From NCBI RefSeq assembly GCF_046237605.1, contig NZ_CP143542.1, forward strand, positions 2,046,001 to 2,110,000: a stretch of DNA of 64,000 nt, given 5' to 3'. The notes beneath the pieces are model-generated. The model had not been told where the DNA came from. It ran no database searches and saw nothing but the letters and a program-made list of their open reading frames with translations. A program made the translations under genes and the position numbers. Origin of the DNA: Paraperibacillus marinus (GTDB lineage: Bacteria > Bacillota > Bacilli > Bacillales > DSM-1321). Shown piece by piece: positions 62,005 through 64,000 of the stretch; positions within the stretch are counted from its first letter, which is position 1; each line of letters starts with the position of its first letter.

Positions 62005-62036
62005 AAAAGCTCACCATAAATAGAGGTGAGCTTTTT
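62005..62036. terminator. Terminator between the SulP remnant and the MFS gene
   Basis: AAAGCTCACC pairs with GGTGAGCTTT around an 9-10 base loop, followed by TT. It is close to the stop of the minus-strand MFS gene and has a T tract in both directions. Confidence 0.85.
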
Positions 62037-62040
62037 CCAC

Positions 62041-63240
62041 TTATACTGCCTTACTGTTATTTCGAAACTGAGTCTCAAGTTTCCGGCTCCAGCCTGTAAG
62101 GAGGACGGCGGCTGTGACCATCAGTCCGCCGGCCCAGGCTGTATGGATCAATCCGGCAGAATCCGTGATTAATCCGCCTGCATATGAGCCGATGGCGATT
62201 CCAGCATTGAAGGCTGCAATGTTCAGGGCTGACGCAACATCCACTGCACTGGGAACATATCTTTCTGCAAGCATGACGACATATACCTGCAATCCGGGCA
62301 CATTCATGAAAGCAAACAGGCCCATCAGGATGATGGTGATCAGGCCGGCGATTTTAAAAGGGGCCGTGAAAGCAAGCACAAATAACACGACAGCCTGAAA
62401 AATGAACATGTAAAACAATGCCCCGACGGGATTATGGTTGGCAAGCTTACCGCCAATCATATTGCCAATTGCAATGGCTGCGCCATATACAAGAAGAATG
62501 GCAGCGACTGAACCTGAACTAAAACCGGTGACCTCCTGCAGAATAGGAGAAAGATAGGTGAACACGACAAAAGTTCCTCCATAGCCGAGTGCTGTGATTA
62601 AAAAGACAAGCAGGAGGCGGCCATTGGATATCAGCTTTATTTGATCCCTGAAAGAAGAGGATGCTCCTTTTGGCAGGGATGACGGAATTAACGTGCTGTT
62701 AGCTATCAAGGCAAGCAGTCCAGCCGCGACAATGCCGATGAAGGCTGCCCGCCAGCCCAGCTGCTGGCCGATAAAGGTCCCGATCGGGACACCTGTCACG
62801 GTGGCGACCGTAAGACCTGTGAACATGATCGAGATGGCGCTTGCCCTTTTATTTTCGGAGACGAGATTTGCCGCAATCGTGGATCCGATGGACATGAATA
62901 CTCCGTGTGACAGAGCTGAGATGATCCTGGCAGCCAGGAGTACGCCAACGCTTGAAGCTGCGGCGGCCATACTGTTTCCGAGTATGAAAACAATCATGAT
63001 CCACAGAAGCAGTGTTTTCCGTGATATCCCGGAAGTAAGGGAAGTCAGGATCGGCGCCCCGAAGGTAACTCCAAGGGCATATAAGGATACGGTAAGGCCG
63101 GCTGTCGTGACAGGGATATCGAAGTCACCCGCTATCAGGGGCAGCAGCCCCACACTTATAAATTCAGTCGTACCGATGGCAAATGCACTCAGTGCCAGTG
63201 CAAGCAGGGCCAGAGTGCTTTGTTTTTTTGTAAAATTCAT
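62041..63240 (-). CDS. MFS efflux transporter, AraJ/YdhP type
   Basis: A 12-helix major facilitator of 399 residues. The N-terminus, LLALALSAFAIGTTEFISVG, and the block LYALGVTFGAPILTSLTSGI are typical of the drug-efflux group related to AraJ, YdhP and chloramphenicol exporters; helix 5 has TGVPIGTFIGQQLGWRAAFI. The start follows GGAGGATCAGC. The gene is divergent from an HxlR regulator with direct repeats between them, the common arrangement for a pump under local control. The substrate is unknown. Confidence 0.92.
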   Translation of the reverse strand: MNFTKKQSTLALLALALSAFAIGTTEFISVGLLPLIAGDFDIPVTTAGLTVSLYALGVTFGAPILTSLTSGISRKTLLLWIMIVFILGNSMAAAASSVGVLLAARIISALSHGVFMSIGSTIAANLVSENKRASAISIMFTGLTVATVTGVPIGTFIGQQLGWRAAFIGIVAAGLLALIANSTLIPSSLPKGASSSFRDQIKLISNGRLLLVFLITALGYGGTFVVFTYLSPILQEVTGFSSGSVAAILLVYGAAIAIGNMIGGKLANHNPVGALFYMFIFQAVVLFVLAFTAPFKIAGLITIILMGLFAFMNVPGLQVYVVMLAERYVPSAVDVASALNIAAFNAGIAIGSYAGGLITDSAGLIHTAWAGGLMVTAAVLLTGWSRKLETQFRNNSKAV

Positions 63241-63441
63241 GCTGATCCTCCTAATTAGTAAATGTGATGTTATCTATCTTATAGTTCCTCCGGATATTGG
63301 AGTTTACCATTCAAACACCAAATCTTGTTGTTTGCATGAACCGCTAACATGCAGCAAAAGATATTTATAAAAGCTATCATGTTTTCTGCCCGCAGATGTT
63401 ATTATGAAACATATAGCGGATGAGGGAAAGTACGCACTTTT

Positions 63442-63475
63442 AAGTGATATAGGTACCAAGAAGTGATATAGGAAC
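63442..63475. promoter_or_regulatory. Direct-repeat operator between the MFS and HxlR genes
   Basis: AAGTGATATAGGTAC (63442-63456) and AAGTGATATAGGAAC (63461-63475) repeat with 19-bp spacing. They lie about 30 bases before the hxlR start and in the promoter region of the divergent pump. They are probable binding sites of the HxlR protein. Confidence 0.65.
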
Positions 63476-63505
63476 TTTTTAGTTCCTGTAAAGGGGAGGA
63501 TATAA

Positions 63506-63868
63506 ATGAATAAAAAGAAATACAATATTTCGGTTGAAGCCACGCTTGAGGTTATTGGGGGGAAGTGGAAATGCGTCATTCTCTGCCACCTCACACATGG
63601 AAAGAAACGCACAAGTGAATTAAAGCGCCTGATGCCCGGAATCACACAAAAAATGCTGACTCAGCAGCTGAGGGAGCTGGAGGATGACGGAGTCATCAAC
63701 CGGATTGTCTACAATCAGGTCCCGCCGAAGGTCGAATATGAGTTAAGTGAATACGGCTGGAGCCTTAAGGAAATTCTCGATTCCCTCTGTGCCTGGGGAG
63801 AGAATCATATCATCAAGGTGTATGGAGATAAAACCGGAATGCTGGAAGAAAGTGTTTTGAATAATTAA
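63506..63868 (+). CDS. HxlR family transcriptional regulator
   Basis: A winged-helix regulator of 120 residues. The diagnostic start is SVEATLEVIGGKWKCVILCH, then KRTSELKRLMPGITQKMLTQ as recognition helix and LRELEDDGVINRIVYNQVPP with KVEYELSEYG as the wing. A Cys (GKWKCVILC) sits where redox-sensing HxlR proteins such as YodB and HypR carry one, so thiol sensing is possible. GGGAGGAT lies upstream. It probably controls the divergent MFS gene and itself. A terminator follows. Confidence 0.93.
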   Translation: MNKKKYNISVEATLEVIGGKWKCVILCHLTHGKKRTSELKRLMPGITQKMLTQQLRELEDDGVINRIVYNQVPPKVEYELSEYGWSLKEILDSLCAWGENHIIKVYGDKTGMLEESVLNN

Positions 63869-63872
63869 GTGC

Positions 63873-63905
63873 GGAGAGAACGGGTAATGTCCTGTTCTCT
63901 TTTTG
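63873..63905 (+). terminator. Terminator after the HxlR gene
   Basis: AGAGAACGGG pairs with CCTGTTCTCT around TAATGT, followed by TTTTTG. The remaining 95 bases of the window show no feature. Confidence 0.88.
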
Positions 63906-64000
63906 CATGGATGACCCCATGCCTATGACCCAATTGAAGAGTATGGCGGTAACTTGAGGTAATGTATAGATATTATCAGAGAGAGCTGCAGATCCTGGGA

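Overview
The window looks like chromosomal DNA of an endospore-forming member of the Bacillaceae with moderate GC content. The evidence is a spore-coat transglutaminase (tgl), a CtsR-controlled clpE, a T-box leader on argS, a sigma-B type promoter, a complete mrpABCDEFG antiporter operon, an LTA-synthase family protein and strong AGGAGG ribosome sites throughout. The species cannot be fixed from the sequence alone. There are no rRNA or tRNA genes, no CRISPR array, and no intact insertion sequence or prophage.

Layout. 1-12.1 kb is core-like: the 3' part of an amino-acid permease, argS with its T-box, gtaB, an intracellular subtilisin overlapping an intracellular endonuclease gene, a thioesterase, clpE with two CtsR operators, and an erythromycin-esterase-like protein. 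12.6-17.3 kb is AT-rich accessory DNA. It holds tiny ORFs, small secreted or membrane proteins and three broken genes. 17.6-31.8 kb carries tgl, an amidinotransferase-fold enzyme, DNA repair genes (mug, exoA), dat, cell-surface genes (LTA synthase family, GT2, amidase), a redox group (OsmC, flavin monooxygenase-like, 2Fe-2S ferredoxin), rpiA and an MFS pump. 32.9-41.4 kb is one sugar-utilisation operon: a LacI regulator, a binding protein, two permeases without an ATPase, a ThuA-like protein, two Gfo/Idh/MocA dehydrogenases and a sugar isomerase/epimerase. It suggests uptake of a glycoside followed by oxidation to a 3-keto sugar. 41.8-52 kb has a long-type speD, a MerR/RacA-like protein, YceI, DinB, several flavin or molybdopterin oxidoreductases and an exported PepF. 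52.4-58.1 kb is the mrp operon on the minus strand. 58.2-64 kb has small proteins, an orphan HemD-type gene overlapping an SDR gene, a wrecked SulP transporter, and an MFS pump with a divergent HxlR regulator.

The least explained features are non-coding. Three separate intergenic arrays are built of about 51-bp units, each a hairpin plus spacer. Two use one stem sequence and the third uses an unrelated stem on a similar scaffold. A dispersed element of about 160 bp occurs twice in opposite orientation and seems able to fold. A GC-rich element with inverted ends carries extra internal DNA with a 57-bp direct repeat. A possible structured RNA lies at 58.5-58.7 kb. Among coding regions, the best candidates for new biology are the sugar operon and the overlapping intracellular protease and nuclease pair.
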